A model generated the notes under the pieces. The model worked only from the letters and a program-made list of their open reading frames with translations, did not search any database and was not told where the DNA came from. From Erythrobacter sp. EC-HK427 (GTDB lineage Bacteria; Pseudomonadota; Alphaproteobacteria; Sphingomonadales; Sphingomonadaceae), in contig NZ_LR701479.1 of NCBI RefSeq assembly GCF_902498745.1, positions 1,368,292 through 1,432,291 on the forward strand: 64,000 bases of DNA, written 5' to 3'. The position numbers and the translations under genes were made by a program. Below, in pieces: positions 1-9,600 of this stretch; the stretch's first letter is position 1; every line of letters starts with the position of its first letter.

Positions 1-222
1 GCGCCCTGAAACATCCTGCACCGCCGCGCCTGCGGGAATGGAGCAAGTGCTGCGCGGACCGGCGCAGGCGATCCGCCCGTTTTCGACCACGATCACCGCA
101 TCCTCCACCGCGTCACCGCCAGTCCCGTCTATCAGCGTGCCGCCAACAAGTGCGGTTTGCGCCTGTGCCGGCATGGCTGCTGCCAGGATCGTCGTCGCCA
201 CTGCGAGTACTATGTTACGCAT
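1..222 (-). CDS. Amidohydrolase-family protein, N-terminal part only
   Basis: The first 74 codons of a gene that runs off the left edge. Residues 1-21 form a signal peptide ending in a PAQAQ-type cleavage site, so the enzyme is exported. The mature start carries a short beta-strand block with LVGGTLIDGTGGD and a VIVVENGRI segment, the usual N-terminal composite domain of imidazolonepropionase/amidohydrolase-like metal-dependent hydrolases. The metal-binding residues and the substrate specificity lie outside the window, so nothing more precise can be said. It is encoded in the same direction as the downstream formaldehyde dehydrogenase genes, with a 36-bp gap. Confidence 0.75.
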   Translation of the reverse strand, partial: MRNIVLAVATTILAAAMPAQAQTALVGGTLIDGTGGDAVEDAVIVVENGRIACAGPRSTCSIPAGAAVQDVSGR

Positions 223-258
223 ACCTTTTATCCCCCCTCATCCTATCCGTGTTGCGAT

Positions 259-1365
<1,107 letters not shown>

Positions 1366-1377
1366 GCGTGTCTCTCC

Positions 1378-2808
1378 TCAGCCTTCGTGGACGGTCTTGA
1401 CCACCATGCAGGCCATCACGCCCTCGCGGCCGTCTTCGCTGCCATAGCCGGACCATTTGACACCGCCAAACGGCGCGTCGACGGTCGAGACGCTGGCCCC
1501 GTTGATCGCGAGCATCCCTGCTTCGATATCGGCGGCAAGGCGGCTGCGGCGCGCGGCGTCGCTCGTCCAGGCATAGGCGGCAAGGCCGTAGGGGAGGCGG
1601 TTGGCCTCCGCGATCATCGCCTCCTCGCCCTTCATGGGGTTGAGCACGGCAACGGGGCCGAACGGCTCTTCATTCATGATCTTGGCATCGAGCGGCACTT
1701 CGGCGAGCACGGTCGGCTGGTGGAAGAAGCCCTGATTGCCGATCCGCTCTCCGCCCGCGAGCACCTGCGCGCCTGCTTCGCGGGCATTGGCGATCACCTT
1801 GCCGATATTCTCCAGCCCGCGGGCATTGGCCATCGGGCCCATATCGGTGCCGCTGGCGAGCGGGTCGCCGACCTTCACCGCCTTCATCCGCTCGACAAAC
1901 CCGTCACGGAAGCGTTCGTAGACGCCTTCCTCGATCAGGAAGCGCGTCGGGCTGACGCAGACCTGCCCGGCATTGCGCAATTTCGCTTGGAACATCACCT
2001 GCACCGCGCGGTCGACATCGCAATCATCGAACACCAGCACGGGGCCGTGGCCGCCCAGCTCCATTGTGGTGACTTTGAGATCTTCTGCCGCCAGCTTCGC
2101 CAGATGCTTGCCCACCGGAGTGGAGCCGGTGAAGGTCAGCTTGCGGATGATCGGGGAGCCGAGCAAATGCTCGCTCACCTCCGACGGCACGCCGAACACG
2201 CATTGCACCACATCGCCGGGCACGCCTGCATCCCACAAAGCCTGTACGATGGCGATACCACTGGCAGGCGTTTCCTCGGACGGTTTGACGATCGCCGAGC
2301 AGCCTGCCGCTAACGCGCCGCCGATTTTGCGCATCACATTGATCGCGGGGAAATTCCACGGCGCAAAGCCCGCGACCGGCCCGACCGGATGATACTGCAC
2401 TTCGGCGCGCTGGCCTTCGGGGCGCACCAGCGTGCGGCCATAGACGCGCTTGATTTCCTGCGCGTAGAATTCGAGCAGATTGGCCGAATACATGAACTCG
2501 CCGCGCCCTTCGGCGAGCGGCTTGCCTTGCTCCAAGCTGAGGATCGGGCCGAGTGCGCCCGCCCGCTCGCGCAGCAGGGCAGCGGCCTTGGTAAGGATGC
2601 TGGCGCGCTTGTCGGCAGACGTCTTGCGCCAGCTATGGAAACCGCGCTTTGCCGCCTCCAGCGCGCGGTCGAGATCGGCGCTGGTTGCGTGCGGCAGCTG
2701 GCCGAGCACGTCCTCGGTGGCGGGATTGATAACATCCTCGCTTGTGCGGCCATCGCCCGAAAGCTGTTCGCCATCGATCAGCAGGTGCAGGGCGGGGTAA
2801 TCGGTCAT
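1378..2808 (-). CDS. NAD(P)-dependent aldehyde dehydrogenase, succinate-semialdehyde dehydrogenase-like
   Basis: A 476-aa aldehyde dehydrogenase. General base E250 lies in MELGGHGP and nucleophile C284 in NAGQVCVSP. The APWNFPAINVM segment that helps bind the cofactor is present, and the C-terminus (PFGGVKWSGYGSEDG) resembles the GabD/SSADH and related subgroups. The ATG at 2808 was chosen because a GAGGAG Shine-Dalgarno lies about 7 bases upstream; a longer reading frame begins at 2856 without a comparable site. It sits 12 bp from the formaldehyde dehydrogenase gene. Substrate is uncertain: succinate semialdehyde is the best guess, other short aldehydes are possible. Confidence 0.85.
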   Translation of the reverse strand: MTDYPALHLLIDGEQLSGDGRTSEDVINPATEDVLGQLPHATSADLDRALEAAKRGFHSWRKTSADKRASILTKAAALLRERAGALGPILSLEQGKPLAEGRGEFMYSANLLEFYAQEIKRVYGRTLVRPEGQRAEVQYHPVGPVAGFAPWNFPAINVMRKIGGALAAGCSAIVKPSEETPASGIAIVQALWDAGVPGDVVQCVFGVPSEVSEHLLGSPIIRKLTFTGSTPVGKHLAKLAAEDLKVTTMELGGHGPVLVFDDCDVDRAVQVMFQAKLRNAGQVCVSPTRFLIEEGVYERFRDGFVERMKAVKVGDPLASGTDMGPMANARGLENIGKVIANAREAGAQVLAGGERIGNQGFFHQPTVLAEVPLDAKIMNEEPFGPVAVLNPMKGEEAMIAEANRLPYGLAAYAWTSDAARRSRLAADIEAGMLAINGASVSTVDAPFGGVKWSGYGSEDGREGVMACMVVKTVHEG

Positions 2809-2919
2809 GTCAGTCTCCTCTTGGCGGCCCATATCTGCGGCGCCGCGCGCCAGCACAAGGGTGAATCTGGGGCCAATATGCAGCTTGGGTTCACCTGTAA
2901 GGACTAGTAGAGGGAGGCG

Positions 2920-3279
2920 ATGTTCCGAACCCTTTTTGCCTTGGCCCTGCTCGCCGCCCCTGCTTCCGCCCTAGCGCAGGAGGCAGAGCCCGATCTCACG
3001 CTGGAGCAGCAAATGCTGCTGCGCTGTTCGGCGGCGTTCGCGCTGGTGGCTGGCGCGCAGGAAGCGGGCGAGGTTTCCGCGCTCGCCTATCCCGATATCC
3101 GCGCGACAGGGCGCGAGTTTTTCGTCCGGTCTTCCGCGCAGCTGATGGATGAAACCGGCCTTTCGCGCGAGGGACTGGCGGTGCTGCTTTCGCAGGCCGC
3201 GCAAGACATCCGCACCGGGGGCACACTCGATCAGTTGATGCCGGTTTGCCTGCCGCTTTTGCCGCGGCAGGCGATGTAA
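2920..3279 (+). CDS. Small secreted protein of unknown function
   Basis: A 119-aa protein with a clear signal peptide (residues 1-19, ending SALAQ) and a helical mature part with two cysteines (about residues 31 and 112) that could pair in the periplasm. A GGAGGC Shine-Dalgarno precedes the ATG. It is transcribed away from the aldehyde dehydrogenase gene. I do not recognise the family. Confidence 0.7.
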   Translation: MFRTLFALALLAAPASALAQEAEPDLTLEQQMLLRCSAAFALVAGAQEAGEVSALAYPDIRATGREFFVRSSAQLMDETGLSREGLAVLLSQAAQDIRTGGTLDQLMPVCLPLLPRQAM

Positions 3280-3352
3280 GCAGGCGCTGTAAAATTTCCG
3301 GGCAATCCGGCTAGACCGCTGCCTGCGCTTGCGGCAATAGCGTGTGACAATC

Positions 3353-4024
3353 ATGTGGCATCTCTATCACTTCCCGCTTTGTCCGTTCAGCCGCAAGGTG
3401 CAGCTCTCGCTCGGCGAGAAGAAGATCGGGTATGAGCTCGTCACGCTCTATCCGTGGGATGCGGGTGACGATTTCCGGCGGCTCAATCCCGCAGGCCGCG
3501 TGCCGGTGCTGCACGATGAGGAAAAGCGGGTGACGCTGATCGATAGCCAGGCGATTTGCGAGTATCTGGAAGAGACGGTGGCGGATCGCGCGCTGATTAT
3601 CGGCTCGGCGCGCGCACGGGCGGAAGTCCGGCGGCTGGTGGCGCTGTATGACGAGACCTTTTTTGCCGATATCACCGGGCCTCTGCTGCACGAGAAGGTC
3701 AAGAAGCGGCTGGTGCTGCGCCAGTCACCCGACAGCCGCACCTTGCGCGAGACGACGCGGCTGCTGCACGAACATCTCGATTATCTCGACTGGCTGGTGG
3801 ACAATCGCCGCTGGTTGGCGGGCGCGCAATTAAGCCTGGCTGATTTTGCCGCCGCCGCGCAGCTTTCGGTGGTGGATTACCTCGACGGGATCGACTGGAC
3901 GGGCCACCAAAGCGCGCATGGTTGGTACCGCGTGATCAAAAGCCGCCCCAGCTTCGCGCCGCTGCTGCGCCAGAAAATGGACGGCATCCCGCCGCCGAAG
4001 CACTACTCTGACGTCAACGCTTGA
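3353..4024 (+). CDS. Glutathione S-transferase family protein
   Basis: A 223-aa protein with an N-terminal thioredoxin-like domain: the CPFS motif at residues 10-13 is the GSH-site position of bacterial and omega-like GSTs, followed by NPAGRVPVL with the cis-proline and by DSQAICEYLEE. An all-helical C-terminal domain contains the LSLADFAAAAQLSVVDY helix. ATG at 3353 is preferred; an in-frame GTG exists at 3344 and neither has a strong ribosome site. Substrate unknown. A 91-bp dispersed repeat begins 17 bp after the stop. Confidence 0.88.
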   Translation: MWHLYHFPLCPFSRKVQLSLGEKKIGYELVTLYPWDAGDDFRRLNPAGRVPVLHDEEKRVTLIDSQAICEYLEETVADRALIIGSARARAEVRRLVALYDETFFADITGPLLHEKVKKRLVLRQSPDSRTLRETTRLLHEHLDYLDWLVDNRRWLAGAQLSLADFAAAAQLSVVDYLDGIDWTGHQSAHGWYRVIKSRPSFAPLLRQKMDGIPPPKHYSDVNA

Positions 4025-4040
4025 TTTGTTTTGCGAAGGC

Positions 4041-4131
4041 GCATCCGCGCCTTCGTCCTCGGTGCTATTCGCTCCGCCGGGGCTACGCTCCGGCTGCGCG
4101 GCACCTGCGGGTCGCGCTGTGCGCTCGGTCG
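4041..4131. repeat. 91-bp dispersed repeat, copy 1
   Basis: GC-rich stretch that recurs at 58419-58509 on the same strand with about six mismatches counted by eye. It begins GCATCCGCGC and ends GTGCGCTCGGTCG. It contains several short interleaved palindromes but no start codon or conserved reading frame of its own. It lies just after the GST stop codon. No other copy was seen in the window. Confidence 0.85.
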
Positions 4132-4304
4132 GCCGCTTCGCGCCCGATTTCAGCGCGGGTTAGCTAGGGTATCGCGGAGCTCGCTCGGCACAAACCTAGG
4201 GCAAGGGCGACTGCCCGAAAGCAGCGGGTGCGAAAAAGCGAACCAATGGCGGCGTTGCAGGTCTTTGCGCCAAACCCCATATCGTCGCCCAAAGGAGCAC
4301 TCCG

Positions 4305-4727
4305 ATGACCGAAAAGATGAACCTCACCGAAGCCGAATGGCGCGAGCGGCTTTCGCCCGAGCAGTATCACATCCTGCGCGAAGGCGGGACGGAGCGGGCG
4401 TTCACCGGCAAGTATGAAAAGAACAAGGCCGGGGGTCTTTACAAATGCGCCGGCTGCGGGCTGCCGCTGTTCGACAGCGGAACGAAGTACAATTCCGGCT
4501 CCGGCTGGCCCAGCTTCACCGCGCCTGCCGACCAGCAGAACGTCGATATGCATCAGGACAGCTCGCACGGCATGGTGCGCACCGAAGTCACCTGCGCCCG
4601 CTGCGCCGGGCATTTGGGGCACGTCTTCCCCGACGGCCCCGGCCCCGAAGGGCTTCGCTTTTGCATCAACTCCGCCTCGCTTGCCTTTGAGCCCGAGGGC
4701 GAAGTTCGCGACAAATCCGGCGATTAA
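4305..4727 (+). CDS. msrB: Peptide-methionine (R)-S-oxide reductase
   Basis: Reduces methionine-R-sulfoxide in proteins, repairing oxidative damage. The 140-aa protein has the two zinc-binding pairs C48/C51 (KCAGC) and C97/C100 (CARC), the SGSGWPSF signature, and catalytic C120 in [14 protein letters not shown] Shine-Dalgarno lies upstream of the ATG. The partner MsrA is encoded 12 kb away at 17062-17589, so the two stereospecific enzymes are not in one operon here. Confidence 0.97.
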   Translation: MTEKMNLTEAEWRERLSPEQYHILREGGTERAFTGKYEKNKAGGLYKCAGCGLPLFDSGTKYNSGSGWPSFTAPADQQNVDMHQDSSHGMVRTEVTCARCAGHLGHVFPDGPGPEGLRFCINSASLAFEPEGEVRDKSGD

Positions 4728-4837
4728 GCGCGAATTGGCGTTCACCCCGCATTATGATTGCATTATGCAGTGGCGGTTTTCGTCATATCGGGTGACGGGC
4801 AAGGCGCCCATCGCCGCTGCGGAGTAGTGACAGGCTG

Positions 4838-6970
4838 ATGGCCAGAGGCAGGGGCAGCGGCTCCACCACACCCAAGCGCAAGAAGCAGCCGGGCACCGGC
4901 TGGAAAGCGGGCCTGTGGCGCTGGACGAAGCGTCTGGTGCTGTTGGGCGTGTTTGTCGGTTTTCTCGGCACGATCGCGCTGTTTACCTCGGTCTATTTCG
5001 CCGCGCAGTCGATGCCCAGCTTCTCCGAGCTGAGGGAAAGCCAGAACGCGCAGACCATTCTGGTGCGTGCGCGCGACGGGTCCGAAATCGTCGAACTGGG
5101 GCCGAGCTATGGCCAGTGGCTGGAGGCCGACGAAATCCCGCAGGTGATGAAGGATGCGATGGTCAGCGTGGAAGACCATCGCTTCTATTCGCACATCGGC
5201 GTCGATCCGATGGGGTTGGGCCGCGCGGTGTACAACGCCTTCAACGAAGACCGGCAAGTGAGCGCCACCAGCACAATCACGCAGCAGCTGGCGCGCAATG
5301 TCTTTTTGAATTCCAACCGCACGCTTGATCGCAAACTGCGCGAGGCGGTGCTGGCGATGGCGCTGGAATGGAACTTCACCAAGGACGAGATTCTCGAACT
5401 CTATCTCAACAAGGTGTACTTCGGTGGCGGCGCCTATGGCATCGATTCCGCCAGCCGCCGGTTCTTCAGCCATCCGGCGACCGAACTGAGCCTGGAAGAA
5501 GCGGCGATCATCGCCGGGCTGGTGAAAGCGCCGAGCCGCTATTCCCCCACCGCGGATGCCGAGGCGGCGGTGAGCCGCGCCAATGTCGTGATTGGGCAGA
5601 TGGTGCGCTACGGCGATCTCGACCCGTCAGTGGCGCGCGAAGTAGAGCTCGATTCGGTCAATCTGCGCGAGGTCGAAGGGCAGACATCGATCCGCTATTT
5701 CACCGATTGGGCGCTGCCGCAGCTCGACCTGCTGCTGACCGAGGAGACCACCGAACCGATCGAGGTGTGGACGACGCTCGATGTCGGGATGCAGCGCGCG
5801 GCGACCACCGCGATCCAGAGCAATGCCCCCGATGGCGCACAGGGCGCGATGGTCAGTATGGACCGCGATGGCGCGGTGCTGGCGCTGGTGGGCGGCACCG
5901 ATTACGTCACCAGCAATTACAACCGCGCGACCGACGCGCTGCGCCAGCCGGGCTCCTCGTTCAAACTGTTCGTTTATCTTGCCGCGCTGGAGGCGGGCTA
6001 TACGCCCGAGGATCTGGTGCAGGACGTGCCGGTGACGATCAATGGCTGGAGCCCGCGCAATTCGGGCGGTTCCTATGCAGGGCAAATCGATATCCGCACC
6101 GCCTTTGCCTATTCGAAGAATTCGGTCGCCGCGCAGCTGGGCAATGAAGTCGGCTTCTCCAACGTCGCCAGCATGGCGCGGCGCTTCGGCATTACCACGG
6201 CGATCAGTACGGTGCCCTCGATGACGCTGGGTTCGAACGAAGTGCGGCTGATCGACATGACCCGCGCTTTTGCGGCGGTGTCGGCGGGCGGCAATTCGGT
6301 GGAGCCTTACGGCATCCTGCGCGTGACCACGGCGAGCGGAGAGGAAATCTACCGCCACCGCGAAGAGCGCAGCTATCGCCTCGTGCCCGATTATGTCGCC
6401 GCCGGAATTACCGACCTGCTCCAAACCGCAGTCGCTACCGGCACGGGTCGCGCGGCACAGATCGGGCGTCCGGTCGCAGGCAAGACGGGCACCACCAACA
6501 CCAATCGCGACGGGTATTTCGTCGGCTTCTCCAGCGGCATCACCACCGGCGTGTGGATGGGCCGCGATGACAATGGCCGCGTCGCCGGTCTGCAAGGCGG
6601 CACCGCCCCCGCGCGCGCCTTTGCCGCCTTTATGCGCTATGCCGTGCGTGACCGGCCGGTGGAGGAATTCGACACCGAACTGGAACTGCCGCAATGGCAG
6701 CTGGAGCCCGACGAGGACTATGCGGGCGAGGAAGGCGACTACTATTACTACATCGACGAGCAGGGAAATCTCGTCGAACCGGGCCGCACCAGCCGCCCGG
6801 GCGATAACGGGTTTGATGTCCAGGGCGAGCGCGGCGGCACGTCGCAGGACAAGCCGCCGCCTGCCGCCAGCGACGAATTCCTCGAAGAGGCAATCGGGCG
6901 CGACATCCCGCGCGAAGCCCCGCAGCAGCGCCGCCCGAGCGAGGATTTGCGGTACGAGGAGCGGTTTTAG
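4838..6970 (+). CDS. mrcA: Penicillin-binding protein 1A, bifunctional transglycosylase/transpeptidase
   Basis: Polymerises and cross-links peptidoglycan. This 710-aa class A PBP has a basic cytoplasmic tail, one membrane anchor (about residues 33-56), and a GT51 glycosyltransferase domain with catalytic E in EDHRFYSH (about residue 111) and the TITQQLARN motif. The penicillin-binding domain follows, with SSFK (about 373-376), SKNS (about 426) and KTGT (548-551). The C-terminal tail (after about 620) is acidic and tyrosine-rich, then Gly/Pro-rich, and is probably disordered. Genes converge with degP through a shared bidirectional terminator. Confidence 0.95.
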   Translation: MARGRGSGSTTPKRKKQPGTGWKAGLWRWTKRLVLLGVFVGFLGTIALFTSVYFAAQSMPSFSELRESQNAQTILVRARDGSEIVELGPSYGQWLEADEIPQVMKDAMVSVEDHRFYSHIGVDPMGLGRAVYNAFNEDRQVSATSTITQQLARNVFLNSNRTLDRKLREAVLAMALEWNFTKDEILELYLNKVYFGGGAYGIDSASRRFFSHPATELSLEEAAIIAGLVKAPSRYSPTADAEAAVSRANVVIGQMVRYGDLDPSVAREVELDSVNLREVEGQTSIRYFTDWALPQLDLLLTEETTEPIEVWTTLDVGMQRAATTAIQSNAPDGAQGAMVSMDRDGAVLALVGGTDYVTSNYNRATDALRQPGSSFKLFVYLAALEAGYTPEDLVQDVPVTINGWSPRNSGGSYAGQIDIRTAFAYSKNSVAAQLGNEVGFSNVASMARRFGITTAISTVPSMTLGSNEVRLIDMTRAFAAVSAGGNSVEPYGILRVTTASGEEIYRHREERSYRLVPDYVAAGITDLLQTAVATGTGRAAQIGRPVAGKTGTTNTNRDGYFVGFSSGITTGVWMGRDDNGRVAGLQGGTAPARAFAAFMRYAVRDRPVEEFDTELELPQWQLEPDEDYAGEEGDYYYYIDEQGNLVEPGRTSRPGDNGFDVQGERGGTSQDKPPPAASDEFLEEAIGRDIPREAPQQRRPSEDLRYEERF

Positions 6971-7000
6971 CGGCTAGTTTGCGCAAGGTGATCGCATAGC

Positions 7001-7041
7001 AAAAGGCCCGGCTCTGCGCGTGCAGAACCGGGCCTTTTTTG
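7001..7041. terminator. Bidirectional rho-independent terminator between mrcA and degP
   Basis: A near-perfect hairpin with AAAGGCCCGG on one arm and CCGGGCCTTT on the other, plus an inner TCTGC/GCAGA stem. An A-run stands on one side and a T-run on the other, so it can stop transcription from both convergent genes. Confidence 0.9.
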
Positions 7042-7057
7042 TCAGCGTTTCACGCAG

Positions 7058-8599
7058 CTATTCGGCGATCAGGCGCACCGGCACCGATTGCGGCTGGCCC
7101 CGGCGAGCCTGCACGCGCAGCAGGATCGCCCCGCGACCGGCGTCGCGCGCTTCTGCAATGACTTGCTCCAGCGCTTCGAGCGTCGGCACCGGGCGGCCAT
7201 TGGCGGACAGGATCATCACCCCGCGCGCAAGGCCGCGCCGCTCGGCGTCGGTACCCGGCGCGACGGCAGTAATCGCCAGACCTCGCGTATCGGTGGATAC
7301 GCCCAGCTGACGGGCAATCGTCGCGTCGATGGGGATCGCCTGAATACCCAGCGCGTCCTGCACCAGGCTGGACGAGCCTTCGGGCGTCATCGCGCCCTGC
7401 TCGTCTTCCTCGTCCTGGAACATTTGCTGGCGGGCGAGTTCTTCCGCGCTCGGGCGGCGGCCCACGGTCACATTGGTGCGGCGGCGCTCGCCGTCGCGGA
7501 TATAGACCAGCGGCACCCGCGTGCCCGGCGCGATATTGGCGACGATGAAGGACAGGGTGTTGTCCGGCGTCACATCCTCGCCATTGACCGAGATCACCAC
7601 GTCGCCCGCGCGCAGACCTGCGTCGTCGGCTGCCTCGCCCGGCTGCACGCCTTGCACCAGTTCGCCGCGATTGCGCTCGATGCCCAGCGCATCGGCAATG
7701 TCTTCATCCACCGGCTGGATCTGCACGCCAAGGAAGCCGCGCTCAATCGCCTCGCCCGCGATCAGCTGGCGCACGATGGGCGCGGCGACTTCGGCGGGGA
7801 TGGCGAGGCCGATGCCGACGCTGCCGCCTGAAGGCGAGAGGATAGCGTTGTTGATGCCGATCACATTGCCCTGCATATCGAACAGCGGGCCGCCCGAATT
7901 GCCGCGATTGATCGCTGCATCGGTCTGCAAATAGCGGTCATACGCGCCCGATCCGACATTGCGCAGCACTGCCGAGACGATACCGCTCGTCACCGTGCCG
8001 CCAAGGCCGAAGGGGTTGCCGATGGCAATCACCCAGTCGCCCACGCGCGCCTCGCTCGAATCGCCGAAACGCACGAAGGGGAAGGGCTCGCCGCGGCTGA
8101 TCTTGAGCACCGCCAGATCGCTGTCGGGATCGGTGCCGACCAGCTCTGCTTCATATTCGCGGCCATCGGGGAGAGTGACGGTCACTTCTTCCAGCGTGGC
8201 GCGCGCATCGGGCGCGACAACGTGGTTGTTGGTGACCACATAGCCGTCTGCCGAGACGAGGAAGCCCGAACCCAGCGATTGTGCCTCGCGCGTTTGCGGG
8301 CCTTGCTGGCGCGGCTGCTGCTGGAAGAACTGGCCGAACGGCGTGCCTTCAAACGGATTGCCCTGCGCTTCCACCGTGATCGACTGGCGGGTGGAGATAT
8401 TGACCACGGCCGGCTGCAATTGCTCGGTCAGGTCGGCAAAACTCGCCGGAGCGCCCGCGCGCGGCACGATGTTGCTCATCGGCGCGGAATCGTTCTGCGC
8501 CACCTGCGCGCCCGCGGGCTGGCCGGTGATCATCGAAATGGTGGCGCCGCCCAAAAGCAGCGCGCCGGTGATGCCGTAGGAATATTTCACTGGCTTCAC
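7058..8599 (-). CDS. degP: Do family periplasmic serine protease (DegP/HtrA)
   Basis: Envelope quality-control protease/chaperone. With the GTG start at 8599 the protein is 513 aa with an N-terminal export segment (hydrophobic, about residues 9-30, ending AGAQ). The trypsin-like domain carries H126 (NNHVV), D161 (SDLAVL) and S235 (GNSGGPL), followed by two PDZ domains (about 290-380 and 420-510). A glutamine-rich LA-loop insertion lies around residues 85-105. GTG 8599 is chosen because the signal-like segment follows directly and an AAGGA-type site lies upstream; the frame stays open to 8704. It lies on the same strand as hflK/hflC upstream, a sensible functional group of membrane proteostasis genes. 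Confidence 0.93.
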   Translation of the reverse strand: MKPVKYSYGITGALLLGGATISMITGQPAGAQVAQNDSAPMSNIVPRAGAPASFADLTEQLQPAVVNISTRQSITVEAQGNPFEGTPFGQFFQQQPRQQGPQTREAQSLGSGFLVSADGYVVTNNHVVAPDARATLEEVTVTLPDGREYEAELVGTDPDSDLAVLKISRGEPFPFVRFGDSSEARVGDWVIAIGNPFGLGGTVTSGIVSAVLRNVGSGAYDRYLQTDAAINRGNSGGPLFDMQGNVIGINNAILSPSGGSVGIGLAIPAEVAAPIVRQLIAGEAIERGFLGVQIQPVDEDIADALGIERNRGELVQGVQPGEAADDAGLRAGDVVISVNGEDVTPDNTLSFIVANIAPGTRVPLVYIRDGERRRTNVTVGRRPSAEELARQQMFQDEEDEQGAMTPEGSSSLVQDALGIQAIPIDATIARQLGVSTDTRGLAITAVAPGTDAERRGLARGVMILSANGRPVPTLEALEQVIAEARDAGRGAILLRVQARRGQPQSVPVRLIAE

Positions 8600-8738
8600 G
8601 TCCTCGTTTTCCTTCGTTTCATTCGCATGAGCACAATGCTTGCGCCGCGATATCGGTCCCGCGCCAATCCAACGCATGACGGCTGAACGCGCGTTTAACG
8701 ACATCTGTAATCGTTATCCGCCGCTGGCGCAAAGCGGG

Positions 8739-9599
8739 CTACTGCCCGCCGCGGAATTGGCGGAGATAATCATTGTCCGGGCTCAGAATCACCGCGCTTT
8801 CGCCCACATCCTCGCCTTCGCGGCCGGGGCCAAAAGTCCGGCGATAGCTCTCCATCGCGCGATAGAAATCGTAGAATCCGGGATCCTGATTATACGCTGC
8901 GGCATAGATTTGCGCGGCTTCGGCTTCGGCTTCGGCGCGGATGATCTGCGCATCGCGGCGGCCACCGGCGCGGATGGTTTCAGCTTCTTCCTGCCGGTCT
9001 GATTCCATCCGTCGGAAGGCGGCGTTCAGCGGTGCGCCTTCGGGAAGATCGGCGCGCTTGATCCGCACGTCGATAATCTGAGCGCCATAGCTGCGCGCTT
9101 CGGCGTCGAGCGCATCGCGGATGTTTTCCATCGCATTGCCGCGCTCGGGCGTCAGCAGGCTGGCGAAAGTGCGGCGGCCCAGTTCCTGCCGCAAGGCGGA
9201 AGACAGGATCGGTTCCAGCTGGCCGGTGAGGTTCTCCTCGGTCCGCGCACGCTCGACAAACAGCACAGGATTAAAAATGCGATACCGCGCATAGGCGTTC
9301 ACTTCCAGCCGCTGCTGGTCGTTCGACAGCACGGTTTCGCCTTCCATATCGAGGCTGAGGATGCGGCGATCAACCATTTGCACGCTTTCCAGAAACGGAA
9401 TGCGCCAGCTGATGCCTGCGCCGGTATCACCAAATTCCTGCGTCGGATCGAAGCGGTTGATGACCCGGTTCGGCTCACCTGCGCGGATCACCACGCCCTG
9501 CTCGGTTTCGGGCACCACCACCAGCGTGCTGAGCAGCGCAACGATCAAGGCGATCACCGCAATGAGCGAACCTTTGTGGTTCTGGAGAAGCGAGTCCAA
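8739..9599 (-). CDS. hflC: Protease modulator HflC
   Basis: SPFH/band-7 membrane protein that forms the HflKC complex around the FtsH protease. It is 286 aa, with an N-terminal transmembrane helix (about 11-30) followed by the band-7 domain starting VPETEQGVVIRAGEP. The C-terminal half has the long Ala/Glu-rich helix (DAQIIRAEAEAEAAQIYA). It starts 1 bp after the hflK stop, so the two are co-translated. Confidence 0.95.
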   Translation of the reverse strand: MDSLLQNHKGSLIAVIALIVALLSTLVVVPETEQGVVIRAGEPNRVINRFDPTQEFGDTGAGISWRIPFLESVQMVDRRILSLDMEGETVLSNDQQRLEVNAYARYRIFNPVLFVERARTEENLTGQLEPILSSALRQELGRRTFASLLTPERGNAMENIRDALDAEARSYGAQIIDVRIKRADLPEGAPLNAAFRRMESDRQEEAETIRAGGRRDAQIIRAEAEAEAAQIYAAAYNQDPGFYDFYRAMESYRRTFGPGREGEDVGESAVILSPDNDYLRQFRGGQ

Positions 9600-9600
9600 C

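Noticed and set aside
4031-4417. Small open frame through the 91-bp repeat and the start of msrB
   Set aside because: It runs over the non-coding repeat and out of frame into msrB; the codon pattern is arginine-rich noise.
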